64,000 nucleotides of DNA from an uncultured Polycyclovorans sp. (GCA_936928855.1 CAKZHZ010000051.1:70275-134274); one strand, 5' to 3'. Shown: positions 42,253 through 52,187, counted from the first letter of the stretch. Notes: generated by a model from the letters alone, not told the origin. Made by a program: numbers and translations.

Positions 42253-43662
42253 CTATCGCCGCAGCGAGCGGCTGCCCAGGGCCTGTGACCGGAAGTAACT
42301 ATCCTCGAAGTCCTGGTTGAAGTCCGGGTAGCTGTCGCCGGCGAAGCTGGCCGTCACGAAATAGCGCCCGCTATGCAGGTCGTAGTGCACTTCCGGACTG
42401 CCGGTTGTGGCGGGCACGAACGGGAAGGTGCTCAGATGCGCCTCCTGAAACCGCCACAGCTCACCACGGTCGTCGTAGTTGTCGACCAGCGCGATACTCC
42501 AGCTGTCCTCGTCGACATAGAACACCCGCCGCCGGAAGCTGTGCCGCAGGGCGGGCTTGAGCGTCGCTTCCACCACCCAGACCCGGTGCAACTCGTAGCG
42601 CGTGAAGTCGGGGTTGAGGTGGCCCTTGCCCACCAGCGCCTCGTAGGTGGCACTGGGTTTGATCATGTGCAAGGCGTTGTAGGGGATCAGCATCTCGCGC
42701 TTGCCGACGAGGTTCCACTGATAGCGGTCCAGTGCGCCGTTGAACATGTCGGTCTGGTCATTGAACATCAACCCGTCAGCCGACACCTTGGGATTGTCGT
42801 ACCCGACATTCGGCGCACGCCGGGTACGTCCCATCCCGGGGTTGAACAGCCAGGCATTGCGGCCACCCGAGGTCTGATCGGTGGTCTCGTGCACCAGCAG
42901 CATCTGTCCGGCGATCCGCCGCGGCGAAATCACTTCCTGCAGGTAGTACAGGATCAGACCCTCCTCGATCGCGCTCGGCTGGGTCGGATGACCGTACTTC
43001 AGCTTCACGTCCTCGATGATGCGCGCCAGCTGGAAACTGCCATCGGCCTCAACAATCACCTCATTGTTGAAGCGTCGCACCGCCGCACCCCGGAACTTCA
43101 GCTTGTGGTTCCAGATGACCTCGGCGCCGGTCTGCGGCAGCGGGAATGGAATCCCGAGCCGGGCGCCCCGCAGTTGGTCGGTGCCGACCAGTTCGGCACG
43201 GGTGGCGTTGTCGCGCGTGGCGGCGTCGACCGCTGGCGGCAGAAACGCATGCCGCGCACCTGCATACACCGGCATCCGGTAGCTGGGGTTGCGCTCGAAC
43301 AGCTTGCGGTGGCCGGCGCTCAAGGTGTCGGCATGCCGCTCGAGGTTGTCACGGGTGATGGTGAAGAGCGGCGTTTCCGACAGGCCCGCCGGGCGCATGG
43401 CGGCCAGCACGGAGGCATCGCCCTCCGCCTTCAGCGACTCCAGCTCGGCGTGACGGAGCGTGAACTGTTGGCCTTCGAACCCCTCCCGCCCGCGCCAGGG
43501 CGGGATACGACCATCCGCATTGCCCGCCGCCTCCGCGCCCGCCGGCGTCAGTGTGGAACCAAGCGCCTTGGCCGCCTCGGGGGTGACGGCCGCCTCGGCA
43601 CCCGAGGTCAGCACCAACGCCGCAATCCCATACCACCACCTGCCACCGCGTCTGTGGTTCAT
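42253..43662 (-). CDS. DUF1329 envelope protein
   Basis: A 469-residue secreted protein with signal peptide MNHRRGGRWWYGIAALVLTSGAEA. WNHKLKFRG, NAWLFNPGMGRTRRAPNVGYD, MFNGALDRYQWNLVGKREM and ELHRVWVVEATLK are DUF1329 signatures; the domain is regarded as LolB-like, suggesting it holds a lipid. In many proteobacteria it is co-encoded with DUF1302 proteins near genes for steroid or other hydrophobic-substrate metabolism. Here the DUF1302 gene is divergent instead. Confidence 0.9.
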   Translation of the reverse strand: MNHRRGGRWWYGIAALVLTSGAEAAVTPEAAKALGSTLTPAGAEAAGNADGRIPPWRGREGFEGQQFTLRHAELESLKAEGDASVLAAMRPAGLSETPLFTITRDNLERHADTLSAGHRKLFERNPSYRMPVYAGARHAFLPPAVDAATRDNATRAELVGTDQLRGARLGIPFPLPQTGAEVIWNHKLKFRGAAVRRFNNEVIVEADGSFQLARIIEDVKLKYGHPTQPSAIEEGLILYYLQEVISPRRIAGQMLLVHETTDQTSGGRNAWLFNPGMGRTRRAPNVGYDNPKVSADGLMFNDQTDMFNGALDRYQWNLVGKREMLIPYNALHMIKPSATYEALVGKGHLNPDFTRYELHRVWVVEATLKPALRHSFRRRVFYVDEDSWSIALVDNYDDRGELWRFQEAHLSTFPFVPATTGSPEVHYDLHSGRYFVTASFAGDSYPDFNQDFEDSYFRSQALGSRSLRR

Positions 43663-43688
43663 CCCGTTTCCTCCTGATGGGCGCCCGC

Positions 43689-43741
43689 TTGCGAGGCGCT
43701 TGACATGGCGTATACTTTACAGACTGACAATTTTGCGTCAA
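43689..43741. promoter_or_regulatory. Overlapping divergent promoters of the DUF1329 and DUF1302 genes
   Basis: Plus strand: TTGCGA (43689-43694), 16 bases, TATACT (43711-43716). Minus strand: TTGACG (43741 to 43736), 16 bases, TAAAGT (43719 to 43714). Both -10 boxes touch the operator-like site at 43716-43730, so one regulator could control both genes. Each promoter alone is only moderately convincing. Confidence 0.42.
43716..43730. promoter_or_regulatory. Putative TetR operator, site 2
   Basis: TTTACAGACTGACAA matches site 1 (41482-41496) at 12 of 15 bases, is palindromic in the same way, and lies in the AT-rich centre of the divergent DUF1329-DUF1302 promoter region. Confidence 0.5.
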
Positions 43742-43792
43742 GCGCCCAAGGACTCTGCTCCCAAGCCGTCATGACGCGGGGGAGGAGAACCC

Positions 43793-45928
43793 ATGAAACG
43801 ATGCGCAACCGCGGTCGCCATCGCGGCGCTGAGCACGGCCGTCGACGCCGTCGAGTTCGACCTCGGGCCCGTCAGTGGTGTGCTCAACACGCGTGTTGCC
43901 GCTGGCCTGCAGGTTCGCGTGCAGTCACGCGACGAACGTCTGATCGGCAAACTGTCGGTGCCGGGACAGCAGGATCTGTGTCGCGCGGACGACTGCCTGT
44001 CCGCACGCGGCGATCCCACTCCCAACCAGCGCCTGGTGGCCGCACGAGGCGCCTTCTCGGGGGTCAACGAGGACAACGGCAACCTCAACTACGACACCGG
44101 CGATCTCACCGCCGCTCTGATCCAGCTGCGGCCAAAGCTCGATCTCTTCTTCGGCGATTGGCAGCTTCAGGCCTCGGCGCTGTGGTTTCACGATGGCGTC
44201 AATGCCGGGTTCGAGGAGCGCCATGCCGACACGCGCTTCCAACCCTCCCGGACCCCGCGCAGCTCACGCATCGAATCCCAGTTCGCTTCCGGCATCCGCG
44301 TCGGCAACGTCTACCTGGCACGCAGTTTTGCGCTGGGCGGTGAGGAGCTGTTGCTGAAGGTCGGCAATCAGGTGTTGAACTGGGGTGAAGCCAATCTCGT
44401 GCAGTTCAACGGGCTTGCCGAACTCAATCCACTGGACGCACCGGTCCTCGGATTTCCCGGCTCCGAGATCAGCCAGCTGCAGCTCCACATGCCGATGGCT
44501 GTCGCCGGCATGACGCTGGGGCCGAGCCTGTCGCTGGAGCTGGTGTATCAACTGCAGTGGCGCGCCGCCAAGCTCCCGGCCAGCGGCAGCCTGCTCTCCT
44601 TCAGCGACATTGCGGGCGGCGGTCGCTACGCGATGCTGGGCTTCGGCAACTACAGCGAGGATCCCGAGGCCGCCTTCACGCCCGCGGGCCCGACGGCCCT
44701 GGTGTCGCAGGCCAGCCGCACGGCGGTGCTGCTTGACGAAGACTTCGGCGCCCCCCGCGACAGCGGTCAGTACGGCGCGCGGCTCAGCTATTTCGCCGAG
44801 AGGCTCAACAACGGCACCGAGCTCGCCTTTCATTATCTGCGGTATCACAGCCGCTACCCGATTCTCAGCGGCTTCGCCGCGGAGGCCAGCTGCACCCGCG
44901 ACGCCGTGCTGCCGGGAATCGCCGGCGCGCTGCTGGCCTGCCAGGGGTTCAACGCCGCCTTCAACCCCCTGGGGCGGGAACCCCTGCCCGTCGACACCGT
45001 GCGCCCGTTCCTCGACTACCCCGAAGACATCGATCTTCTGGGCATCAGCTTCAACACCAATGTGGGCGACTGGGTGCTGTCCGGCGAGTGGGCCCATCGC
45101 CCCAACCAACCCCTGCAGATCCTCCAGTCGGATGTGGTTTTTGCCCTGCTGGGGCCGGCCTTCCCCGCGCAGGACCTGCCCATCGGCACGGCGGCACTGG
45201 CCGACCCGCAACTGCTGGGGGGCCTGCCGGCAACGCTACTGGAGCCCTTGGCTGAACTGCGGGCCGCGTTGCCGGTGGATGCTCTGTTCACGCTGCCGGG
45301 AGAGCACCAGGCCGTGCCGGATCTGCTCAGCACCTACCGGGGCATCACCATCGAGGCCGGCCAGCGCGTCCGTGGCTATGAGCGGCTGCGCACCTCGCAA
45401 TTCACCCTGACCGGCGCCCGCACATTCGCGCGCAACCCCTTTGCGGCCACCCAGGTGATCCTCGCCATCGAAGCGGCCGCACTGGTGGTGCACGACATGC
45501 CGGGTCGCGATCGCCTCTATTTCGAGGGCGCAGGGGATCGCACCCATCCCAGTGCTGGCGCCGACGGCACCGGCAGCCCCGATGGTCAGCCCGACGCCCG
45601 GCGCATCAATCCCACACAGATGACGGAGGGCTTCGGTGACGACCTCTCCTACGGCTATCGCGCCCTGCTGCGGCTCAGCTACAGCGACCTGCCGGGCGGC
45701 GTTCAACTCAACCCCACGGTGCTGTTCCTGCATGACCTTCGCGGCACCTCCCCCGCGCCCGTCACCAATTTCATCGAGGACCGCCGGGTGATCCTCACCA
45801 GTCTGCTGATGGACTTTCGCGACAACTGGTCAGCCGGCCTGAGCTATCAGGTCTTCAGTGGTGGCGGCACCCGCCACCGCCTGCGCGATCGGGACAACAT
45901 GTCGGCTTTCGTCGCCTACGTCTTCTGA
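43793..45928 (+). CDS. DUF1302 outer-membrane beta-barrel protein
   Basis: A 711-residue protein with a short signal peptide (MKRCATAVAIAALSTAVDA) and alternating amphipathic strands through to the C-terminal AFVAYVF, an outer-membrane barrel ending. VGNQVLNWGEANLVQFNGLAELNPLD is the DUF1302 signature region. Family members are outer-membrane proteins linked to uptake or export of hydrophobic compounds, often paired with DUF1329. It is divergent from that gene, and its last 13 bases overlap the convergent GST gene. Confidence 0.9.
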   Translation: MKRCATAVAIAALSTAVDAVEFDLGPVSGVLNTRVAAGLQVRVQSRDERLIGKLSVPGQQDLCRADDCLSARGDPTPNQRLVAARGAFSGVNEDNGNLNYDTGDLTAALIQLRPKLDLFFGDWQLQASALWFHDGVNAGFEERHADTRFQPSRTPRSSRIESQFASGIRVGNVYLARSFALGGEELLLKVGNQVLNWGEANLVQFNGLAELNPLDAPVLGFPGSEISQLQLHMPMAVAGMTLGPSLSLELVYQLQWRAAKLPASGSLLSFSDIAGGGRYAMLGFGNYSEDPEAAFTPAGPTALVSQASRTAVLLDEDFGAPRDSGQYGARLSYFAERLNNGTELAFHYLRYHSRYPILSGFAAEASCTRDAVLPGIAGALLACQGFNAAFNPLGREPLPVDTVRPFLDYPEDIDLLGISFNTNVGDWVLSGEWAHRPNQPLQILQSDVVFALLGPAFPAQDLPIGTAALADPQLLGGLPATLLEPLAELRAALPVDALFTLPGEHQAVPDLLSTYRGITIEAGQRVRGYERLRTSQFTLTGARTFARNPFAATQVILAIEAAALVVHDMPGRDRLYFEGAGDRTHPSAGADGTGSPDGQPDARRINPTQMTEGFGDDLSYGYRALLRLSYSDLPGGVQLNPTVLFLHDLRGTSPAPVTNFIEDRRVILTSLLMDFRDNWSAGLSYQVFSGGGTRHRLRDRDNMSAFVAYVF

Positions 45929-47058
45929 AACCGGTCCCACGGCGTCCCGCCAAAGTAGGCACGCAGTCGCTGCACCGGCGTCAGCCGGGCGATCGGCCGG
46001 GCAGGCGCCAGGTCCACCGGTGACAGCCCCGGCACGGGCGGTAGCGGTGTGGCAAGTGCCGCCACCGCACCACGGTCCGCAAGCCGCGCCGCCACCGTCG
46101 CGCGGGCTGCGGACGGCAGCGCGGCAAAGGCCTGCTGCAGGCTCAGCAGGCAACGCGCCCGGTAGGCCACCACCGGCAGCTGCGGATAGGCGATGCCGCC
46201 ATAGACGCCACTGAAGTGCCGGGCCCCGCAGGCAAGCGCGTGGTGGTTGTCCAGCAGGTAGGGCAGATACGCCTGCCCGATGTCGGCCAAGACCGGCTGC
46301 CAGGCGGGATCGTCAAAGGCGTCGCCCGCCAGCGCTGCCGCCATCGGCCGGTCGCCACTGTTCCAGACCCGACTGACCCAGGCCCAGACCCGTGGCGCGG
46401 TTGCGGCCATCAGCGCCGCCGGACGCGGATCCTGCGCGTAGTGGCGGAACATCGGCCCCATCCAGGCGATATCGACGCGGCTGGGTTGTGCCCCCAGCAG
46501 AAACGGCCGCTCGGCCAGCAGCGCATCCAGCCACTGCAACGCCCGCGGGTACAGGCTGGCCACGGCGTCACGATTGTGCGGCCGCACGCCATCGCCGCGG
46601 ACAAACACGCGCTGCTGCCGGCGCCGGAAATACAACCCCATCAGCCACGCCGGGTGCGGCGTGCCACGCGACAGCTCCACACCCAGACGCGCGCCCAGAT
46701 ACCGCGCGTTGTCATCCCACCCCCAGCGCCACAGCATGGCGGGCCGCCATTGCCACTCGTCGCAGTAATCCTCGACCAGGCGACTCAGAAAGCGCGCCAC
46801 CGGCGAGACCGGCATCAGCGGGCGATCCGGATGCGCCTGCTCCAGCCAATCCAGCAGGGGAGTGGTATCACAGCGCCACTCGCCATCGTCACGCCTGAGC
46901 GCCGGCACCTTCATCCACCCGGTCTGGGGCAGCACTTCGTCGAGCAGGATCTCCGGCGTCACCGTCACCCGCCGGTAGGGGATCCGTTTGACACGCAGCG
47001 CCGCCTCCAGCTTGCCGCTGAAATACGAGACATCGGACAGGTACACCGTGTAGGTCAC
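45916..47058 (-). CDS. Glutathione S-transferase family protein, long form (last gene of DUF3604 operon)
   Basis: A 380-residue GST-type protein. The N-terminal domain reads YTVYLSDVSYFSGKLEAAL and MKVPALRRDDGEWRCDTT; the C-terminal helical domain includes FLLGAQPSRVDIAWMGPMFRHYAQD. About 120 further residues are unassigned. It is a paralogue in layout of the protein at 39648-40754. I place the start at a GTG (47058) that overlaps the DUF3604 stop as GTGA; a GTG four codons earlier is possible. Coupling to DUF3604 suggests a shared substrate. Confidence 0.83.
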   Translation of the reverse strand: MTYTVYLSDVSYFSGKLEAALRVKRIPYRRVTVTPEILLDEVLPQTGWMKVPALRRDDGEWRCDTTPLLDWLEQAHPDRPLMPVSPVARFLSRLVEDYCDEWQWRPAMLWRWGWDDNARYLGARLGVELSRGTPHPAWLMGLYFRRRQQRVFVRGDGVRPHNRDAVASLYPRALQWLDALLAERPFLLGAQPSRVDIAWMGPMFRHYAQDPRPAALMAATAPRVWAWVSRVWNSGDRPMAAALAGDAFDDPAWQPVLADIGQAYLPYLLDNHHALACGARHFSGVYGGIAYPQLPVVAYRARCLLSLQQAFAALPSAARATVAARLADRGAVAALATPLPPVPGLSPVDLAPARPIARLTPVQRLRAYFGGTPWDRFQKT

Positions 47059-49313
47059 GGCTCGTACCACACCGGTGAGGCCCAGGCGCGTTCCTCAATG
47101 GCGGCAAAGATGTTGCGCCCGGTAAAGCTGCCGGGGCCGCCCTCGATCAGGCAACAGCCCTCGTGACCGGCCCATGGGCCGGTTTCCGCGAACAGCCCGT
47201 TGCTGGCCTGCAGTGCCGCACAGTCGACGCCCGCGCTGACACAGCGCTGGGTGCTCCAGCGGCAGCTGGGAATCTCGCGGGCACGTGCATACCAGTACGC
47301 ATCCCGCGCCGGATCGAAATCCGGGTCCTGCCAGGTGACGCAGAGCTGCGCCGGATGCTGCGCCGGCAGCACCGAGCAGTCCGGTGCCGGCGGCAGCACG
47401 GCATGCGGTGTCCTGACGACCGCTTCATAGGCCCGCACCCGCGGCTCACCCTGTCCATCGACAAACCCCTTGACGATATCGAGCGCCTGCAGCGGCAAGC
47501 CCGCCTGCGCGCCACCGGGGTCCTGCATCGCCCACAGCGTCACGTAGGGTGCGGTCGCCCCGTCGGGTGGCGGCGGCAGGTCGCCTCCCATCACCGCCCC
47601 GTCAGCAGGCAGAACAGCCTGCCCGCCCTCGGCCAGCCGATGGCAGATATCCGCGGGCGGCGGTGTCCACCCGACCTGCATGCGGATCCGCATGCGGGGC
47701 CCCGAGGTCCCAAAGCTCTCGCCACGGTGCAGCGCATCCCAGACGGCCTGACGGGTGTTCTCCGGTGCCCAGACGCCCGCCAGCCCCCCCGGCGAGAAAC
47801 CCCGGGCACGATCCAGAAAAACCCGGTTGGTACAGCGCTCCGGATCGGCCGGATCTTCCGGCGCCAGGGCACGGTTGCTGTGATCACAGTCCCAGCTGCC
47901 CAGTTGATCATCGGGATCGTTGTCGAGCACACCGCCGTGCCCGGGAAAGGCCGATTCGCGGACCATGCCCGGCGTGCCGTTGTGGGTATCCGACGAGGCA
48001 ATGATGCCCTGCCGATAGGGGTTGACCCCCAGCATGCCGCGCGCCGCCATGCCCTCCGCCATCGCGTTGCGATAGTAGTCGAGCGGCGCGGTGCAATTGC
48101 TGTGCGGGCCGGAAGCACCGTCAACGCCCACCGTCTCGCATACCGCCACCCGGTTGGTCGGGTCGAAGCGGAGGCTGCAGAAGGCGGGGTCACGCGCGGG
48201 GTCGCCACTGCAATACTGCGCGCAGCCCGGCGGGTCATCCACACTGCCGCTGCAGACGTTCTTCGACAGTTCGAAATCGCAGGTGGTTTCCTCGCCCTGC
48301 AGGTACGGGCCCTCGACCCCGGCCGCACACTCCGAATTGCCCTTGTGCTGGTAGATCTCCAGCACCCGGTCAAAGCGCCGCCGCAGCTCCGCATCGGCAG
48401 CGGTCATGGCAACTCCGTCACGCCCCGGTGGCAGACCGGTGGCGATATCGCGCGGCAGGAAAAAGCGGCCATCCGACAGATTGCTGCTGTGCGGAATGGT
48501 CATCGCCTGACACCCCGCCAGACCACCACAGACCTCGTCAAGGTGATCAAACAGCATCCACTCATCGTTGACGTTGTTGTCGATCACACCGGTCAGCGGC
48601 GACACCGAATCGAACACCACGTCCGGCACCTCATCGCCACTGCCACGGAAGATGATGTTCCGGTGCAGCATCTGTCCCCGCTTGTTGGAACTGAACTCAT
48701 ACCCGTGCAGCGTGGTGAACTGGCAGGGCTCGTTGCGGGCATCGATGAGCACCTGCTGCTGGCGCCAGGTGGAACGATCGATCGGGCTTTCCGAAAGCAG
48801 CGACTGCACGATGATCTGCAAGGGGGTGGTACGCCCCTCGACGAAGGCGCGAATGTCGCCACGGATGCCACCACCGATGATCTCGCATGCCGGGTTGGTT
48901 CCCGCCGGCACCGTGCCCCCCAACTCGCAGAGGGTGTTGAACGCCCCCAGAAACTCGGCGTGGTCGGTGATCGCCACGAAGTCCAGCGGACGATCGATCT
49001 GATCAAAGCTGACCGCCGTGTTGGGGTCGTCATCCCCGCCCGGATAGCCCCCCGGGGCACCGCGCGCAAAATCCAGAGCCTCCTCCGGCCCGTTGATGCT
49101 GTTGAAAAAGTACGCATCGAAGGAATTGCGGGTGTGCACATGCAGGTCCCCGAACAGCGCGCGCTGCGCACCGGCGGCATGCGGCCCGCAGTCGCCGGCC
49201 ACCACTTCACCCCCACCCGCCAGTCCCGCCTCCAGCGGCGTGGAATCCCCGCAGGCGGCCAGCATCACCAGCAGGCCCGCCGCCACCCCTGATTTCCCGA
49301 TACCTGATCCCAT
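47055..49313 (-). CDS. DUF3604 PHP-like lipoprotein, copy A
   Basis: A 752-residue protein with lipobox VMLAAC (Cys21). It carries the metal-binding pattern of PHP-type hydrolases: LFGDLHVHT (His58, His60), ITDHAEF (Asp117, His118), TIPHSSN, EIYQHKG and SSDTH (Asp442, His444). More than twenty cysteines are spread through it, pointing to a disulfide-rich folded protein outside the cytoplasm. PHP domains hydrolyse phosphoesters or related bonds using two or three metals; no DUF3604 substrate is established. The ATG at 49313 follows AAAGGAG. It is preceded by HupE (11-base gap) and followed by the GST. Confidence 0.9.
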   Translation of the reverse strand: MGSGIGKSGVAAGLLVMLAACGDSTPLEAGLAGGGEVVAGDCGPHAAGAQRALFGDLHVHTRNSFDAYFFNSINGPEEALDFARGAPGGYPGGDDDPNTAVSFDQIDRPLDFVAITDHAEFLGAFNTLCELGGTVPAGTNPACEIIGGGIRGDIRAFVEGRTTPLQIIVQSLLSESPIDRSTWRQQQVLIDARNEPCQFTTLHGYEFSSNKRGQMLHRNIIFRGSGDEVPDVVFDSVSPLTGVIDNNVNDEWMLFDHLDEVCGGLAGCQAMTIPHSSNLSDGRFFLPRDIATGLPPGRDGVAMTAADAELRRRFDRVLEIYQHKGNSECAAGVEGPYLQGEETTCDFELSKNVCSGSVDDPPGCAQYCSGDPARDPAFCSLRFDPTNRVAVCETVGVDGASGPHSNCTAPLDYYRNAMAEGMAARGMLGVNPYRQGIIASSDTHNGTPGMVRESAFPGHGGVLDNDPDDQLGSWDCDHSNRALAPEDPADPERCTNRVFLDRARGFSPGGLAGVWAPENTRQAVWDALHRGESFGTSGPRMRIRMQVGWTPPPADICHRLAEGGQAVLPADGAVMGGDLPPPPDGATAPYVTLWAMQDPGGAQAGLPLQALDIVKGFVDGQGEPRVRAYEAVVRTPHAVLPPAPDCSVLPAQHPAQLCVTWQDPDFDPARDAYWYARAREIPSCRWSTQRCVSAGVDCAALQASNGLFAETGPWAGHEGCCLIEGGPGSFTGRNIFAAIEERAWASPVWYEP

Positions 49314-49324
49314 CCTGCACTCCT

Positions 49325-50320
49325 TTAGCCGTACAGCACCGCCACACTGCGATCCAGCAACCAGGCGGCGGCAATGCCGCCGTAGGCACTCAACATCACC
49401 GGCGCCCAGCGCACCGCAGGTGCCGCCAGACGATGCGCCAACACGGTGAGCATCAACACGAAGGCCAGCTGGCCGGCCTCGATCCCGAGATTGAACGCCG
49501 CCAGTGCCCACACGCGGGCCCCGTCGGGCAATCCGGTCGCTGCCAGCGCGCCGGCGAAGCCGAAGCCGTGCAACAGTCCGAACGCGAACGCGATACCCGC
49601 TGGCCAGCGCTGGGCCGCCCCCGCCTGCGGACGGGCCAGCTCCACGGCCAGCAATAGGATGGAGGCAGCGATGCTCGCCTCCACAGCGCCACCGGGCAGG
49701 GACCATCCCCCGAGGGCGGCGCCTGCCAGCGTGATGGAATGCGCGGCAGTAAATGCCGTGATGGTGGTCACCAGTTGGCGCCAGCCGGCGCCGCTGCGCC
49801 GCCACAATGCCCACAGGCCGAGCACGAACAACAGGTGATCCGGCCCCAGCAGAATGTGGTGCACGCCCAGCGCAAGGTAATGGGCGACCGGTGGCGGCAC
49901 CGCCTGATCCGGCGCCCAGTGAGATCGTTCACGCGACAGCACGACGTGGATCGGCTCGTCCCGCAACGGCACCACCTGCAACACGGCATCCGGCAGGGTC
50001 AGCGCAAACCCACTGAGACCGATCCCGTCGACCAGCCCCTCGCTACAGCGAAGGCGCCAGTGGACGACGACACTGTCCTCGGCGGGCTGACTGACCGGCT
50101 CCCCCAGACGGCGGCAACGCGTCGGCCATACGGGCGTCAGCGGTGCCAGACCGCCATCGGCGCGTGCCGGCAGCCGCAGGCGGCTGTCCCAATGGTGATC
50201 GTCGAGCTGCACCCACTGCCAATGGGCGCTGTCCATGGTGTGCGCCGAAACCGACGCCCCCGACAGCGCCAGCCCCAGGGCGACCAGTCCCCGCAGCCCC
50301 ATGCGGCGGCGCTCAGTCAT
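49325..50320 (-). CDS. HupE/UreJ family membrane protein, copy A
   Basis: A 331-residue protein with signal peptide ending ASVSA, a periplasmic domain (about residues 27-145) and six or seven membrane spans. The HupE/UreJ signatures are VHHILLGPDHLLFVL, FTAAHSITLAGA, LLHGFGFAGAL and FNLGIEAGQLAF; their histidines and aspartate suggest metal binding. HupE proteins are linked to nickel or cobalt uptake, but this branch is not near hydrogenase or urease genes. The ATG overlaps the end of the PpiC gene by eight bases. Confidence 0.88.
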   Translation of the reverse strand: MTERRRMGLRGLVALGLALSGASVSAHTMDSAHWQWVQLDDHHWDSRLRLPARADGGLAPLTPVWPTRCRRLGEPVSQPAEDSVVVHWRLRCSEGLVDGIGLSGFALTLPDAVLQVVPLRDEPIHVVLSRERSHWAPDQAVPPPVAHYLALGVHHILLGPDHLLFVLGLWALWRRSGAGWRQLVTTITAFTAAHSITLAGAALGGWSLPGGAVEASIAASILLLAVELARPQAGAAQRWPAGIAFAFGLLHGFGFAGALAATGLPDGARVWALAAFNLGIEAGQLAFVLMLTVLAHRLAAPAVRWAPVMLSAYGGIAAAWLLDRSVAVLYG

Positions 50321-51113
50321 TGCGCGGCCCCGCCGGGACGACCGCGCCATGCGCGTTCATCAGCCGCTCGACAGCCACCTCGGTCAGTCGGGCCCGTTCC
50401 GCCAGCAGCCAGTCCTGCAACGCTCGCTGACGCACGCCCTCCACGTCGACCTGGCGCAGTACGCGCCCCCGCACACGGACGAAATGCAGGCCCAATGCGG
50501 ACGTGAGCGGCCCCTGCCAGCCCCCTTCCGGCAGCGCTGCCAGGTGGTGCGCCAGGGGCGTCCCGAACAGCCGCTCGAGGTCGCGGAACTGGGCACCCCG
50601 CAGCGCCACCCCTGCCGGATGGGGATCACTCAGGCCGGCGAGACCGGCCCCACCCGGCGCAGTCAGCAACGGCGCGATCCGCACCGCCTCCGCCTGCAGA
50701 TCCGGCGGACGACTCCCTCGTGAGAGAAAGACGTGATCGAGGTCGATGCGCTCGACTCCACCGTAGCGGGCCGGTTGCCGGTCGATAAAGGCCTGCAGCG
50801 TGGCATCCTCCGGCGGCGTCACGGTCACCGAGGTCTCCAGCAGGGCGCGCATCTTCTGCGCCAGTCGCCGGCGCACGATGAGATCCCCCTCGCCCAGACC
50901 GCGCTGTCGCGCCTCGCGATAGAGCACTTCCTCTTCCAGCCATTGGCGCGCCAGGGTCGTGTCGTCGGTAACGGGTGGGTGCAGAGGCGGGGGTTGCCGT
51001 CGCAGGGCGTCCACCCCGAACAGTACGGCCCCCAGCAGGACAAACCACAGCAATGCGTGACGCTGCAGCACGTGGCTGAGAGCCTCCAGCAGCCGTGCGA
51101 AGGGCTTCGCCAC
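50313..51113 (-). CDS. PpiC-type peptidyl-prolyl isomerase, membrane anchored, copy A
   Basis: A 266-residue protein with one N-terminal membrane span (about residues 20-34, LLWFVLLGAVLFGVD) and a parvulin/SurA-like arrangement: an N-terminal helical part (WLEEEVLYREARQRGL) and a divergent parvulin domain (about 125-215, DLDHVFLSRG and GWQGPLTSALGLHFVRV). It probably faces the periplasm and helps fold a protein of the same operon. It starts with GTG immediately after the MBL-fold stop codon. Confidence 0.82.
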   Translation of the reverse strand: MAKPFARLLEALSHVLQRHALLWFVLLGAVLFGVDALRRQPPPLHPPVTDDTTLARQWLEEEVLYREARQRGLGEGDLIVRRRLAQKMRALLETSVTVTPPEDATLQAFIDRQPARYGGVERIDLDHVFLSRGSRPPDLQAEAVRIAPLLTAPGGAGLAGLSDPHPAGVALRGAQFRDLERLFGTPLAHHLAALPEGGWQGPLTSALGLHFVRVRGRVLRQVDVEGVRQRALQDWLLAERARLTEVAVERLMNAHGAVVPAGPRND

Positions 51114-52187
51114 CTAGAATTGCTCCACCGTCACGACATCCACTCCTGCCGGCAGGTGGGCCCAGGTGCCGTCGCGACCCACCGTGACGCCACCGTCGTA
51201 AACCTCGTCGACACCGGCAAGAAACAGCGCCTCCAGGCGGCGCAGCGGCAGCGCCGGCACGATGTGGTAGTACAGCAGGTGGGTCACGTCCGCCTCGGCC
51301 GCCACCTCAGCCGCTTCCACCGGGGTCGCGTGATAGGTATGAATGTCCCGCGTGATCTGCGCCATGTGATCAACGCGCGCCTGCGTCGCACCGGCCGTCA
51401 TCACCTCGACCAGCTGCGGGGCGAGCGCCTCATGCACCAGCAGATCCGCTCCCCGGGCAAACCGGGTGAGCGCGGCAGACTTCACGGTATCGCCCGAAAT
51501 CACCACGCTGCGCCCCCGATAGTCCACCCGGTAGGCGACCGCCGGCACGATGGGCGGATGCGCCACCGTCACCGCGGTCACGACCAGACCGGCACCCTCG
51601 AACACCACCTCGACCGCCGCGTCCGGTGGACTGTCGAAGGGGACCGCGATCCCCCCGGCACCGCCCGTTGGAATCACCTCGGGCCCGTGGTGCGCCACCC
51701 GATATCCGGCATCCAGCGCATAGGCTTCGTTGAATCCGTCCACCACCCGCGCCACACCTTCGGGCCCGTGAACGGGCACGGGCTGATCGTGATGCCCCCC
51801 TGCCCAGCGCTGCATGAACAGCTCGCCGAGCCCGTCGATGTGATCGGAATGGAAATGGGTGAGAAAGACCCGCTCGATCCGACCGGGGCCGATACCGCGT
51901 GCCATGAGGTTGCGCACGCTGCCCGCTCCGGCATCGAAGATGAAAATCCTGCCATCGGCGATCACCGCCACACAGGGCCCGCTGCGATGCGGGTCCGGGA
52001 TCGGCGACCCGGCGCCGCACAACACCACATCCAGACCATCGCCAAAGCGCGACATCGCAGCACCCGACAAGGTGTCGCTGACCCGCTGCTGCATCAACCG
52101 CAACAACAGGTGATCCCCCCAGAGGATGCCCGCCACCGCGAGCACCGCAGCCACCCCTGCCAATCCCCACAACGCGCGCTTAACCAT
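51114..52187 (-). CDS. Metallo-beta-lactamase-fold hydrolase, membrane anchored
   Basis: A 357-residue MBL-fold protein with an N-terminal membrane anchor (about residues 5-24). The zinc motif is THFHSDH (His111, His113, Asp115, His116), followed by ISGDTVKS, VHEAL and LLYYHIVPA, closest to the ribonuclease-Z/arylsulfatase-like branch. The anchor suggests periplasmic action on a small ester rather than RNA. The frame extends to 52307; the ATG at 52187 gives the anchor and overlaps the DUF3604 stop by eight bases. It lies between the two PpiC-HupE-DUF3604 modules. Confidence 0.88.
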   Translation of the reverse strand: MVKRALWGLAGVAAVLAVAGILWGDHLLLRLMQQRVSDTLSGAAMSRFGDGLDVVLCGAGSPIPDPHRSGPCVAVIADGRIFIFDAGAGSVRNLMARGIGPGRIERVFLTHFHSDHIDGLGELFMQRWAGGHHDQPVPVHGPEGVARVVDGFNEAYALDAGYRVAHHGPEVIPTGGAGGIAVPFDSPPDAAVEVVFEGAGLVVTAVTVAHPPIVPAVAYRVDYRGRSVVISGDTVKSAALTRFARGADLLVHEALAPQLVEVMTAGATQARVDHMAQITRDIHTYHATPVEAAEVAAEADVTHLLYYHIVPALPLRRLEALFLAGVDEVYDGGVTVGRDGTWAHLPAGVDVVTVEQF

